A stretch of 64,000 nucleotides of DNA from contig NZ_FQWW01000005.1 in NCBI RefSeq assembly GCF_900129795.1, positions 434,001 to 498,000 of the forward strand. The letters are read 5' to 3'. Shown in pieces: positions 9,686 to 19,400 of this stretch. Both the position numbers and the translations under genes were made by a program. Within the stretch, counting starts at the first letter, position 1. The number at the start of each line of letters is the position of its first letter. This DNA comes from Flavobacterium sp. CF108 (GTDB taxonomy: Bacteria > Bacteroidota > Bacteroidia > Flavobacteriales > Flavobacteriaceae). Below the pieces are notes generated by a model that ran no database searches, was not told the origin of the DNA, and was given only the letters and a program-made list of their open reading frames with translations.

Positions 9686-10372
9686 TTATAGGTATTTTTT
9701 TAGTTCTAGTAAATGATTAATTTGTTTTAAATTTTTAGGCACATCAATATTTCTGATATTAAAGAAAATAGCATCCATACCAGCGTTTAAGGCGCCATTA
9801 ACATCCGCATCAAAATCATCGCCAATCATGACACTGTTTTCTTTTGAGGCTTGGGCCAAATTGACAGCATAGTCAAAGATAATACTATTTGGTTTTTTAA
9901 CCCCGGCTAATTCAGAATTTGTAATGGTACTGAAATAACCGCCAAGCGAAGCATTATTTATTTTCTTGGTTTGAACGTGTGCAAACCCATTTGTAATAAT
10001 ATGCAGTTTATATTTAGGTTTAAGATACTCCAAAACTTCAATTGCTCCATCAAAAAGATAATTATTATCGGTCAAAAACTCAATATAATCATTAGCGATC
10101 TGATCTATATTTTCATCAGAAATGGAATAATTTAAAGCATCAAAAGAATATTTTAATCGGTTATAACGTAATTCCTGATGCGTAATTTCATCATTTTGAT
10201 ACAACCTCCAGCATTCCTGATTTATGGGAACATATTTTTTAATAAAATCTTCAATTTTAATTTCTCCGAAATTATTTTTAAAAATACGATCAAAAGCCAT
10301 TTCTGAATTTTTATCAAAATCCCAAAGCGTGTGATCTAAATCAAAAAAAATGTCTGTAATGTTGGTATTCAT
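9686..10372 (-). CDS. yjjG: YjjG-type HAD-superfamily nucleotidase
   Basis: The 228-residue HAD phosphatase has motif I FFDLDHTLWDF (nucleophile Asp11 and Asp13), motif II at HIITNG, the motif III Lys within GVKKPN, and motif IV GDDFDADVNGALNAGMDAIFFN. The helical cap between motifs I and II is of the YjjG/PynA type, enzymes that dephosphorylate pyrimidine nucleoside monophosphates including non-canonical ones. It lies 3 bp downstream of radC and 2 bp upstream of a secreted hypothetical protein, forming one minus-strand operon. The exact substrate is inferred. Confidence 0.85.
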   Translation of the reverse strand: MNTNITDIFFDLDHTLWDFDKNSEMAFDRIFKNNFGEIKIEDFIKKYVPINQECWRLYQNDEITHQELRYNRLKYSFDALNYSISDENIDQIANDYIEFLTDNNYLFDGAIEVLEYLKPKYKLHIITNGFAHVQTKKINNASLGGYFSTITNSELAGVKKPNSIIFDYAVNLAQASKENSVMIGDDFDADVNGALNAGMDAIFFNIRNIDVPKNLKQINHLLELKKYL

Positions 10373-10375
10373 AGA

Positions 10376-11065
10376 TTAAAAAATTCCTTCATCTACAAAA
10401 CTATAATATTTTGTTTCAGTAATAATCAAATGATCTAAAATTTTAACATCTAGAATCTCTCCTGCTGTTTTTATTTTCTTTGTAATTTGTTTATCAGCAT
10501 CACTTGGATTTAAATTTCCGGAAGGATGATTATGACACAAAATCAAACCTGTAGCGCCATTTTCTAAGGCTAATTTAAAAACCAATCGTATATCTACAAT
10601 TGTTCCTGTAATTCCTCCTTTGCTTAATTGTGATTTAGAAATAACCTTATTCGAATTATTAAGAAAAAGCACCCAAAATTCTTCATGAGACAATTCTCCA
10701 ATGATAGGCTGCATAATTTCGAAAGTATTTTTACTTGAGATAATTTTAGATAATTTAACGGTATCCTCTGCTCTTCTTCTTCGTCCTAATTCTAAAGCAG
10801 CAATAATGGTAATTGCTTTTGCTTCTCCTATTCCTTTAAATTGCATTAATTGAGAAATAGACATTTTTCCTAAAGAATTAAGATTTCCCGCATCAGCTAA
10901 AATCCGTTGACTTAATGCAACAGCCGATTCATTACGACTACCTGACCCAATTAAGATTGCCAATAATTCAGCATCGCTTAAAGCATCTTTTCCTTTAAGC
11001 ATTAATTTCTCCCTTGGTTTGTCATCTTCAGACCAATTCGTAATAGGAAAATGACCTCCCTCCAT
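10376..11065 (-). CDS. radC: RadC-family JAB/MPN-domain protein
   Basis: An N-terminal helix-hairpin-helix-like region (LSDAELLAILIGSG and LMQFKGIGEAKAITIIAALELGRR) is followed by the JAB1/MPN metalloprotease-like domain with CHNHPSGNLNPSDAD (the HxHxxxxxxxxxxD zinc signature). The frame stays open upstream to 11131, but those extra 22 residues are Phe/Ile-rich and look like translated intergenic DNA; the ATG at 11065 (MEGGHFPITNWSEDDKPREK) gives the normal RadC N-terminus. The historical DNA-repair label is weakly supported for this family; the biochemical role is unsettled. First gene of a three-gene operon. Confidence 0.9.
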   Translation of the reverse strand: MEGGHFPITNWSEDDKPREKLMLKGKDALSDAELLAILIGSGSRNESAVALSQRILADAGNLNSLGKMSISQLMQFKGIGEAKAITIIAALELGRRRRAEDTVKLSKIISSKNTFEIMQPIIGELSHEEFWVLFLNNSNKVISKSQLSKGGITGTIVDIRLVFKLALENGATGLILCHNHPSGNLNPSDADKQITKKIKTAGEILDVKILDHLIITETKYYSFVDEGIF

Positions 11066-11171
11066 AATAATATATTTTAAGAAGCGAATATATATTAAAA
11101 AGAAGAAAAATCTTTCAAAAAATTGAATCATTTCTAAATTTGTTTAACTTTAAAAACTAACTTATCTCTAA

Positions 11172-11804
11172 ATGAAAATTTTACGTATTTCTTTCCTTCT
11201 ATTTCTTTTTATATCCTGTCAAAAGAAGGAAATAGCAAAAAATGAGAGTAATGAAAATCAGCCAAATAATTTTGAGGAAAAACTCTCTCAAGCTGCAATT
11301 TCAATTATTGATCCATCAATAGATTATGATCCGGCCTACTTTTCAATTCAATATCCTAACGGAGATGTTCCTGCAAAAAAAGGAGTCTGCACCGATGTTG
11401 TTATTCGCTCTTATCGAAAATTAGGAATTGATCTTCAAAAAGAAGTACATGAAGATATGGTAGAAAACTTCGACGCATATCCGAATTTAAAAAATTGGGG
11501 AATGACTAAAACCGATACTAATATTGATCACAGAAGAGTTCCAAATCTGGAAGTTTTTTTTGAAAGAAAAGGAATAAAACTAGTCGTAACTCAAAATTCT
11601 AACGATTATAAAACTGGTGAAATTGTAACATGGATGATTAATGATAAACTGCCTCATATTGGAATAGTAACCAACAAAAAATCAAAAGACGGAAAACGAA
11701 ATTTAATTGTCCATAATGTTGGTAATGGGCAAGTTCTTCAAGATTGTTTATTTGAATATAAAATTGTGGGACATTTTAAATATTCTAAAGAAATTCCAAA
11801 TTAG
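11172..11804 (+). CDS. DUF1287-family lipoprotein
   Basis: The 210-residue product has a short lipoprotein signal (MKILRISFLLFLFISC). The mature domain carries DUF1287 features: KKGVCTDVVIRSYRKLGIDLQKEVHEDM, then NIDHRRVPNLEVFFERKG, GEIVTW and a closing PHIGIVT strand with NLIVHNVGNG. The conserved Cys in VCTDV and His in PHIG resemble an NlpC/P60-like fold, so a peptidoglycan-related amidase is possible, but that is inference. The last codons and stop are duplicated as a 16-bp tandem repeat. Confidence 0.85.
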   Translation: MKILRISFLLFLFISCQKKEIAKNESNENQPNNFEEKLSQAAISIIDPSIDYDPAYFSIQYPNGDVPAKKGVCTDVVIRSYRKLGIDLQKEVHEDMVENFDAYPNLKNWGMTKTDTNIDHRRVPNLEVFFERKGIKLVVTQNSNDYKTGEIVTWMINDKLPHIGIVTNKKSKDGKRNLIVHNVGNGQVLQDCLFEYKIVGHFKYSKEIPN

Positions 11805-11822
11805 AAAAATTCCAAATTAGAA
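11791..11822. repeat. 16-bp tandem duplication at a stop codon
   Basis: Two identical copies of AAATTCCAAATTAGAA abut at 11791-11806 and 11807-11822. The first copy contains the stop codon of the DUF1287 gene, so the protein is unchanged. A degenerate further AAATTCC follows. Confidence 0.85.
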
Positions 11823-11835
11823 AACCTAAAATTCC

Positions 11836-11863
11836 AAAAAAAACCAGCTGTAAAAACAGCCGG
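11836..11863 (-). terminator. Rho-independent terminator of mpl
   Basis: Read on the minus strand, CCGGCTGT and ACAGCTGG form an 8-bp stem (one G-T pair) with a TTTT loop, followed by eight T. It lies 66 bp beyond the mpl stop codon. Confidence 0.8.
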
Positions 11864-11904
11864 CAATTATATAATTTTCAAATTGACTGATTAACTACTC
11901 AATC

Positions 11905-11955
11905 AATTGTTTTACTTTATCAATTGTTTTACTTTATCAAATGTTTTACTTCATC
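11905..11955. repeat. Three 17-bp tandem units across the mpl 3' end
   Basis: On the minus strand the units are GATGAAGTAAAACATTT, GATAAAGTAAAACAATT and an identical third GATAAAGTAAAACAATT, followed by GATTGAGTAG. Because 17 is not a multiple of three, the expansion shifts the frame and creates the present mpl stop. With a single unit the gene would read on to Glu and a TAG stop. Confidence 0.9.
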
Positions 11956-13284
11956 AAAGTTTAAACCTCCGTAATTTCCTGAACTCATTAATAAAAGTGC
12001 AGAATTATCTAAATTCAAATTGAATAAATATTCTTTAAATTCAGCTGGATTTGTATAAATAATTAAATCTTCCCTATTAAATGAAGTTGCAATTTGTTCA
12101 TATGTAACTTCTTCTAACTGTTTAATTTTTACAGCATCTGGAGAATAGAAAACAACCGCAACATCAGCATATTCTAAAGCTCCTTCATATTCTTTTAAAA
12201 ATTCAGCATTTAAACTGCTGTAGGTATGTAATTCTAAACACGCCACCAAAGTTCTGTTTGGATATTGTTCTTTTACTGCTTTAGTTGTTGCAGCAACTTT
12301 ACTTGGCGAATGCGCAAAATCTTTATAAGCAACTTTCCCTTTTCCTTCGGCAATTTTTTCTAAACGTTTAGAAGCGCCTTTAAAACTGGCAATTGCCTCA
12401 TAAAAATCAGCTTCGTCCACACCCATATTTTGGCAGATCCATTTTGCTCCGGCAAGATTATTTAAATTGTGCGCCCCAAAAACTTCAATTGGCATATCCC
12501 CTTCTGGTGTTTTTAATAATGTTACACCATCACTAACCGTATATTCAGGAGTATGATAAGCCAATTTACGAATTGGGTTTGCAGCAGCCTCAGAAACTCG
12601 TTTTACTTCCGGATCATTTTCATTATAAACTAAAATTCCTCCGTTTGTAATTTTCGAAATAAAGATTTCAAACTGTTCTACATAATTTTCATACGTTGGA
12701 AACACATTAATATGATCCCAGGCAATTCCCGAAATCAAAGCAATATTGGGCTGGTATAAATGAAACTTCGGACGACGATCTATAGGAGAAGATAAATATT
12801 CATCACCTTCTAAAACCATAAAATCATTTTCTTCGGTTAAATGAACCATAGTATCAAAACCTTCTAACTGTGCACCAACCATATAATCAACCTCAATATT
12901 ATGATAATGCATTACGTGCAAAATCATCGAAGTAATGGTAGTTTTTCCGTGCGAACCACCAATTACAACACGGGTTTTATTTTTAGATTGTTCGTATAAA
13001 AATTCTGGATAAGAATAAATTTTAAGTCCCAATTCCTGCGCTTTCAACAATTCCGGATTATCGGCTTTTGCATGCATTCCAAGAATTATGGCATCAATAT
13101 CGGCAGTGATTTTTTCAGGAAACCAGCCCAGTTCAGCAGGAAGAATTCCTTTTTTCTCTAATCTTGATTTTGAAGGTTCAAAAATAGCATCATCGCTTCC
13201 TGTAACCTGATAACCTTTATTATGCAATGCTAATGCTAGATTGTGCATCGCGCTTCCGCCTATAGCGATGAAATGTGTTTTCAT
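11929..13284 (-). CDS. mpl: UDP-N-acetylmuramate:L-Ala-gamma-D-Glu-meso-DAP ligase (Mpl)
   Basis: The 451-residue Mur-ligase-fold enzyme has an N-terminal Rossmann domain (HFIAIGGSAMHNLALALHNKG, residues 4-24), the ATP-binding P-loop GGSHGKTTITSM, the central-domain stretch GDEYLSSPIDRRPKFHLYQP and a C-terminal domain containing DFAHSPSKVAATTKAV. The Gly-Ser-Ala-Met form of the first loop and the tripeptide-ligase signature favour Mpl over MurC. Mpl re-attaches the tripeptide recovered from murein turnover to UDP-MurNAc. It stands alone, with a terminator behind it. The C-terminus is altered by tandem 17-bp repeats, which end the protein ...DEVKHLIK. Confidence 0.92.
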   Translation of the reverse strand: MKTHFIAIGGSAMHNLALALHNKGYQVTGSDDAIFEPSKSRLEKKGILPAELGWFPEKITADIDAIILGMHAKADNPELLKAQELGLKIYSYPEFLYEQSKNKTRVVIGGSHGKTTITSMILHVMHYHNIEVDYMVGAQLEGFDTMVHLTEENDFMVLEGDEYLSSPIDRRPKFHLYQPNIALISGIAWDHINVFPTYENYVEQFEIFISKITNGGILVYNENDPEVKRVSEAAANPIRKLAYHTPEYTVSDGVTLLKTPEGDMPIEVFGAHNLNNLAGAKWICQNMGVDEADFYEAIASFKGASKRLEKIAEGKGKVAYKDFAHSPSKVAATTKAVKEQYPNRTLVACLELHTYSSLNAEFLKEYEGALEYADVAVVFYSPDAVKIKQLEEVTYEQIATSFNREDLIIYTNPAEFKEYLFNLNLDNSALLLMSSGNYGGLNFDEVKHLIK

Positions 13285-13499
13285 TTAAAATGTTTAATCG
13301 TTAAACTGTTTAATTGGTTAATCGAAAAAGCCAATAACTAATAAAACTCCAATAATTATTTTTCAAAAATAAGGAAATATAAAATGTGTTATTTCCTTTT
13401 AGAGATAAATTAGTACTTTGTAGAGAAAATATTTTAGAAATAATTCTCGACTTCCCAACCTTTTTTAAAATTTGATCATCTATAGATTAAAACTCTCTT

Positions 13500-16400
13500 A
13501 TGAAAAATATATTATTTGTATTCTTATTGCTTTCGACAGTAATTTTTGCACAGCAAAATGATAAAAGATGGGACAAAGTTATTGCTCTTGAAAATGAAGG
13601 GAAAGTAAAATCGGCAAACGAAATTGTTTCTAAAATTTATAAAAAAGCAATAAGTCAAAAAGACGAGGTTCAAATGATAAAATGCTTTTTTTATCAATCT
13701 AAATACCTTCAGGTTGTTGATGAAAATGCACAAACTAAAATTTTAAATAATCTAAAAACTGATATTGGCCGCGTTTCTGTTCTATCAAAAGCAATTTTGA
13801 ATTTGGTTTACGCAAAATGTTTAACTGATTATTATGCCCGAAACAAATATCAAATTGAAAAGAGAACAAATACCGTAGAACTAGATGATGATTTCCTAAC
13901 CTGGACTGCAAAAAATTTCAATGCTCAAATTGATCTCGCTTTAAAAAGTTCTATGGAAAACGAGACTGTTTTAAAAAACACTTCCCTGACTAAGTACGAA
14001 GCTATTTTTGATTATCCAACTATGGAGAAATTTAAAACTCTTAATTTATTAAATTATGTAATATCAGAAAACATATACCTTCAATCGCAAAAAATTCGCT
14101 CGTGGGAAATTCAAAAAAGCGATTTTTTATCTTCTAAAAAAGATCTTTTAGGTAATTCAACTGATTTTATAAAATTAAACTTTGATTCTGTTTCAAACGA
14201 AAATCTTAAAATCACTTTAAAACTCTATCAAAGACAAGAAATTAACAATTCAACTGCCGAAAATATTTGGGGAAGAATTCAGTTTCTCAAAAAAAATATT
14301 CTAGATGCAGATGAAGATTACATTCAGGCTTTAGCTGCTCTTCAAAACAAAACTGACAATGTGCTTTTAATACAAAACATTCAGTTAGAAAGAGCCTCTT
14401 TTTTATCTCAAAAAGCCTCAAAAAAAACTAACCCTGATTATAATATAAAAGCAATTGCAATTTTAGACAGCATTTTACAAATCAACAATAGATCAAATGC
14501 TTATAAACTTGCCATACAACAAAAGGAAAACATTTTGTATAAAAATTTAAATATACAGCTTCAAAAATATGTTTACAATAACGAAAACACGCGCGCTTTT
14601 GTTCAATATAAAAATATCGAAAAACTTAAAATTTCTTTTTTCAAAATTTCACAAACACAGCTTATTGAACTCACAAAATCTTATATCACAAGAGATGGTA
14701 TTAGAGATTCAATCACTCAAAAAACAAAACCTGCAATTTCTCAATCTTATACATTAACCAATAAAAAAGATTTTTTTGAATATTCAACAGAAGTTTTACT
14801 GCCACAATTAGAGACAGGTTCTTATTTAGTATATTTTGAAAGTGAATCTGATTCTAATGACAGGAAAGCTTACGCCTTTGAAACTATTACAGTTTCTGAC
14901 TTTATAATTTTAGGAACTCAAAATGACATATCGGAAACGTATCAGGTTCTAGATCGAAAAACTGGAAAACCATTAGAAAATGTAAATGTCAAATCTCAGT
15001 CAATTAATGTTCTAACAAATAAAAACGGAATTGCGGTTTTTGAAAAGAAAATTAACCAGTATACTTATCAGCCAATTACTGTTTACACACCAAAAGATAC
15101 TCTTTATATTGAAAACAAATATCTTGCTTACAATAACCAATACAATGATAAAAATGAGGATCAGAATAATTTTAAAGGAAAAGTAGAATTTTATTTAGAC
15201 CGTGCAATTTATCGTCCGGGACAAACCGTTTACTATAAAGGAATTGCGACACAAAAAATTAAAAACAAATCGGCTGTAGTTCCCTTTACAACATTTCAAA
15301 TTATTGTTGAAGACCCTAACAATACAGAAATTAAAGAATTTGATGTTACAACAAATGAGTTTGGTTCTTTTTCCGGTGAATTTGTTCTTCCAAAATCTGG
15401 CCTGACAGGTAGTTTTTTAATTACTGCCGATGAACCTACTGACTATGAAAATGATAAAGTTTATGATAAAACAAAAGATGAACATCCATTTTGGGAAAAT
15501 GTAGATTTTGAAACTTCCCAAATCGATTTTCAGGTTGAGGAATACAAACGTCCAAAATTTGAGGTAACTTTTGAACCTAAAAAAGAAAGCTTTCAGCTTA
15601 ATCAACTAGTTAAAGTAAAAGGAACTGCAAAAGCTTTTGCAGGAAGTAATATTTCTGATGCAGAAGTAAGTTATACTGTTATCCGACATACGACTTATTT
15701 AAGACATTTCTATAATCAGGAAGTTGAAAATGAAGTTTTGGCTGTTGAAGAAACTAAAACTGATGCCTCAGGAAAATTTTCAATTGATTTTACAGCCGTT
15801 CCTGCTAAAAATTCTAAGAAAGAACTATTGCCTGTTTTTAATTATGAAATAAAAGCTTCTGTTACTGATATCAACGGAGAAACTCATGATGCCAGTACAT
15901 TTGTAAAAGTTGGTTACCACGACTTAGAATTAAATGCTGTAATCGATAATGAAATCTCGACTAAAAATAAAAATGAGATTAAACTTGTAAGTACTAATTT
16001 AAATGGAGAATTTACTGCAATTAAAGGAGAAATAAAAATTTACTATCTCAACCCATTCTCTACAAAATTTAAGGGCAGAGTATTTCCTAATCCTGAAATA
16101 GAATCTATTTCAAATTCTGATTTTGAAAAATTATTTCCATACGAAAACAATCAAAATTCAAAAGAAAAAACAACCGAAACCTTATTGTATTCTAAAAATA
16201 TAGATACACAAAAAGACAAAACTCTGGCTTTAGATTTCATTTCAAATTATAAATCAGGTGACTATAAAATTGTCTTTTCTGCAAAAGATAGTTTTGGTAA
16301 TTTAATAGAAAGTAATTCAAATTTCAGACTTTTTCAAAGCAGTGACAAATTTGATACAAGTCGTTTATTTAATGTAACGCAAATAAATCAAGATGCCTTA

Positions 16401-19400
16401 AAAGACGGTTTTGTTTTAATAAAACTAACTTCTGTTCTTCCAGAATTATATATTACTGGGACGGCTAATTATGAAAACAAATTATATTCAGAAGAAATAT
16501 ATCACCTTCAAAATAATGAAGCGTTAGTTAAGGTCCCGATAAAAAAAGAATTTCAAAATGGGGTAATAATTGATTTCACAAGCATATACGAGAATCAAAA
16601 ATTTGACAATAATGTTTTTGTTATTTTAAAAAGAGAAAAGCCTGAATTTAAATTTGATGTAGAAACATTTCGAACTAAAATTCAGCCCGGAAGCAACGAA
16701 AACTGGTCTTTTAAATTAACCGGAACAGCTGCAAAAAAAGAATCCGAAGTTTTAGCATCAATGTATGACAGCTCATTAGATCAATTTACTACCAAAAACT
16801 GGCCAAGCTTAAATCTTGATCAATATAATATTGGGCATAGTTACAAAGCGCTTTTAGGTTACGAAAAAACATATACCACAATTCCTAATTTAAACACTCC
16901 ATCTAAGCGTATTGAACTAAAAAATGAAAGCACAAAACTAATCTGGTTTGGATTTGATTTTGCCAACACCAGCAATGATGTAATTTATTTACAAAGAGAA
17001 TATCAAAGACAATTAACAAAAAAAATCACAAAGCCATTAAATGCTAAATTGATTTCTGGTATTGTAACTGATCAGGATCAATTGCCTCTTCCAGGCGTGA
17101 GCGTAACTATCAAAGGTACGCAAAGAAGCACGAGTACTGATTTTGACGGATATTATGAAATTGAAGCAAAAGAAAATGAAGAACTTGTTTTCGCCTATAT
17201 TGGTTATAAAAATCAATCTGCAATTGTTTATAAAGATAAAACCATCAATTTTCAATTAACAGCAGAATCAAATCACTTAGAAGAAGTTGTTGTAGTTGGT
17301 TATGGCACGCAAAAAAAGAAGTCAATAATGGCTTCTGCTACCCAAATTATAAGCTCCGAAGTTCTTTCAGAAGACAATGCTGTTTATGATTCCGCTGGAT
17401 TTTCACAACAATTAGCAGGAATCGCACAAGGCGTTCAAATTAGAGGAGCGTCAACAGTTAAAGGGGCCAATCCTTTATATGTAGTTGATGGACAAATAGT
17501 AAGTGAAATAAAAAATTTAAACCCAAATGACATTTTATCAATTGATGTTTTAAAAGATGATAAAGCAGCAGCTCTTTATGGAAGCAGAGCAGTAAATGGA
17601 GTAATAATTGTTACAACAAAGAGTGCTCTCGAAGCTTTAACACAAGTAAAAGCCAGAAAAAACCTTTCTGAAACTGCTTTCTTTTTTCCGAATTTAAAAA
17701 CAGATTCTAATGGAAAAGTGAGTTTTAACTTTACTTCTCCAGAAGCATTGACTGCCTGGAAACTTCGTTTATTGGCCCATAACAAAGACGCTGTTTCCGG
17801 TTATTTGGAGAAAAGCGTTATTACACAAAAAGAGTTGATGTTGATGCCAAATTTTCCACGCTTTTTTAGAGAAAAAGATACAATTGTTATTAGTGCCAAA
17901 ATCTCGAATGTTACCGCTGACGCGAAAGTCGGAATCGCCAATTTGCAGTTTTTTGATGCCGCGACAATGCAGCCAATCGATGCAAAATTATTAAACACAA
18001 AAAACATTCGAAATTTCACGATTCCTGCTTACGGAAATACAACTGTAAATTGGACTGTTACAATTCCAGAAGGCTTGCAGGGAATTCAATATAAAATTTT
18101 GGCAAAATCTGGAAATTTTTCAGATGGAGAAGAAAACATTATTCCTGTTTTGACCAACAATATGCTCGTTACAGAAAGCATTCCGGTTTGGGTTCGTGAG
18201 AATTCGACTAAAGAATATACATTCGAAAACTTAAAAAACAATAATTCTACAACATTAAGAAACCACCAGTTTACGTTTGAATACACTTCAAACCCAACCT
18301 GGATTGCGATTCAATCTTTACCGTATTTAATGGAATACGAACACGAATGTGCAGAACAAACTTTTGCACGTTTTTATGCCAATGCTTTAGCATCAGAAAT
18401 AATTTCAAGTAACCCGAAAATTGCGACTGTTTTTGAAGAGTGGAGAAAAAAAGGAAAACCAATTTCTAAACTAGAAGAAAACGACGAATTAAAATCAATA
18501 ATTTTAGCCGAAACGCCTTGGTTAAATGATGCTCAAAATGAAGATGAAAAGAAAAAGAATATTGCGCTTTTATTTGATCTGGAGAAAATGAAAACTTCTC
18601 AGGAAACTGCATTCGAAAAATTAAAACAAAAACAAAAAGTATCTGGGGGGTTTTCTTGGTTTGACGGCGGTTATGAAAGTGAATACATCACCAGACATAT
18701 TCTGGCTGGTTTAGGTCATTTAGCAAAATTGAGTAAAGACAATACTGCAAAAACCAATGAAATTTCAAAAACAGCAATTCCATTTTTAGACAATAAATTT
18801 TTAGGCTATCATAGTTTTAGAACCAAAAACTTAAAAACAACCGACAAACTAATCTGGATTAATCCGTATTCTGACCTTCATTATTTGTATACCAGAAGTT
18901 TTTATCTGGATAAATATCCATTGTCTGACACTTTAAAAAAGGTTACTAAATTATATCTCGAAACAGCTAAAAAAGAATGGCTTGGTTATTCACTTTACGA
19001 AAAAGGATTGGCGGCTTTAACTTTAAACCGTTTTGGAGAAAAAGAAACTGCTAAAAAAATCATTGAAAGCCTAAAAGAAACTTCTTCAAACAATGAAGAT
19101 TGGGGAATGTACTGGATTGCCAACAAATCTGGCTGGTATTGGTATCAGGCTCCTATTGAAACTCAGGCTTTATTGGTTGAGGCTTTCGCCGAAGTTACGC
19201 AAGACACCAAATCTGTAGATGCGATGAAAATCTGGCTGCTTAAAAACAAACAAACTAAAAACTGGCCAACGACAAAATCAACCAGCGAAGCCATTTATGC
19301 TTTATTATTGCAAGGAACAGATTGGCTTTCTGTAAAAGATAATACAGTTATAAAATTGGGTGACGAAAAAATCATGACCAAAAAACTAGCCGAAAATCAA

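Noticed and set aside
11065..11131. 22-residue N-terminal extension of RadC
   Set aside because: Translated intergenic DNA; the ATG at 11065 gives the standard N-terminus.
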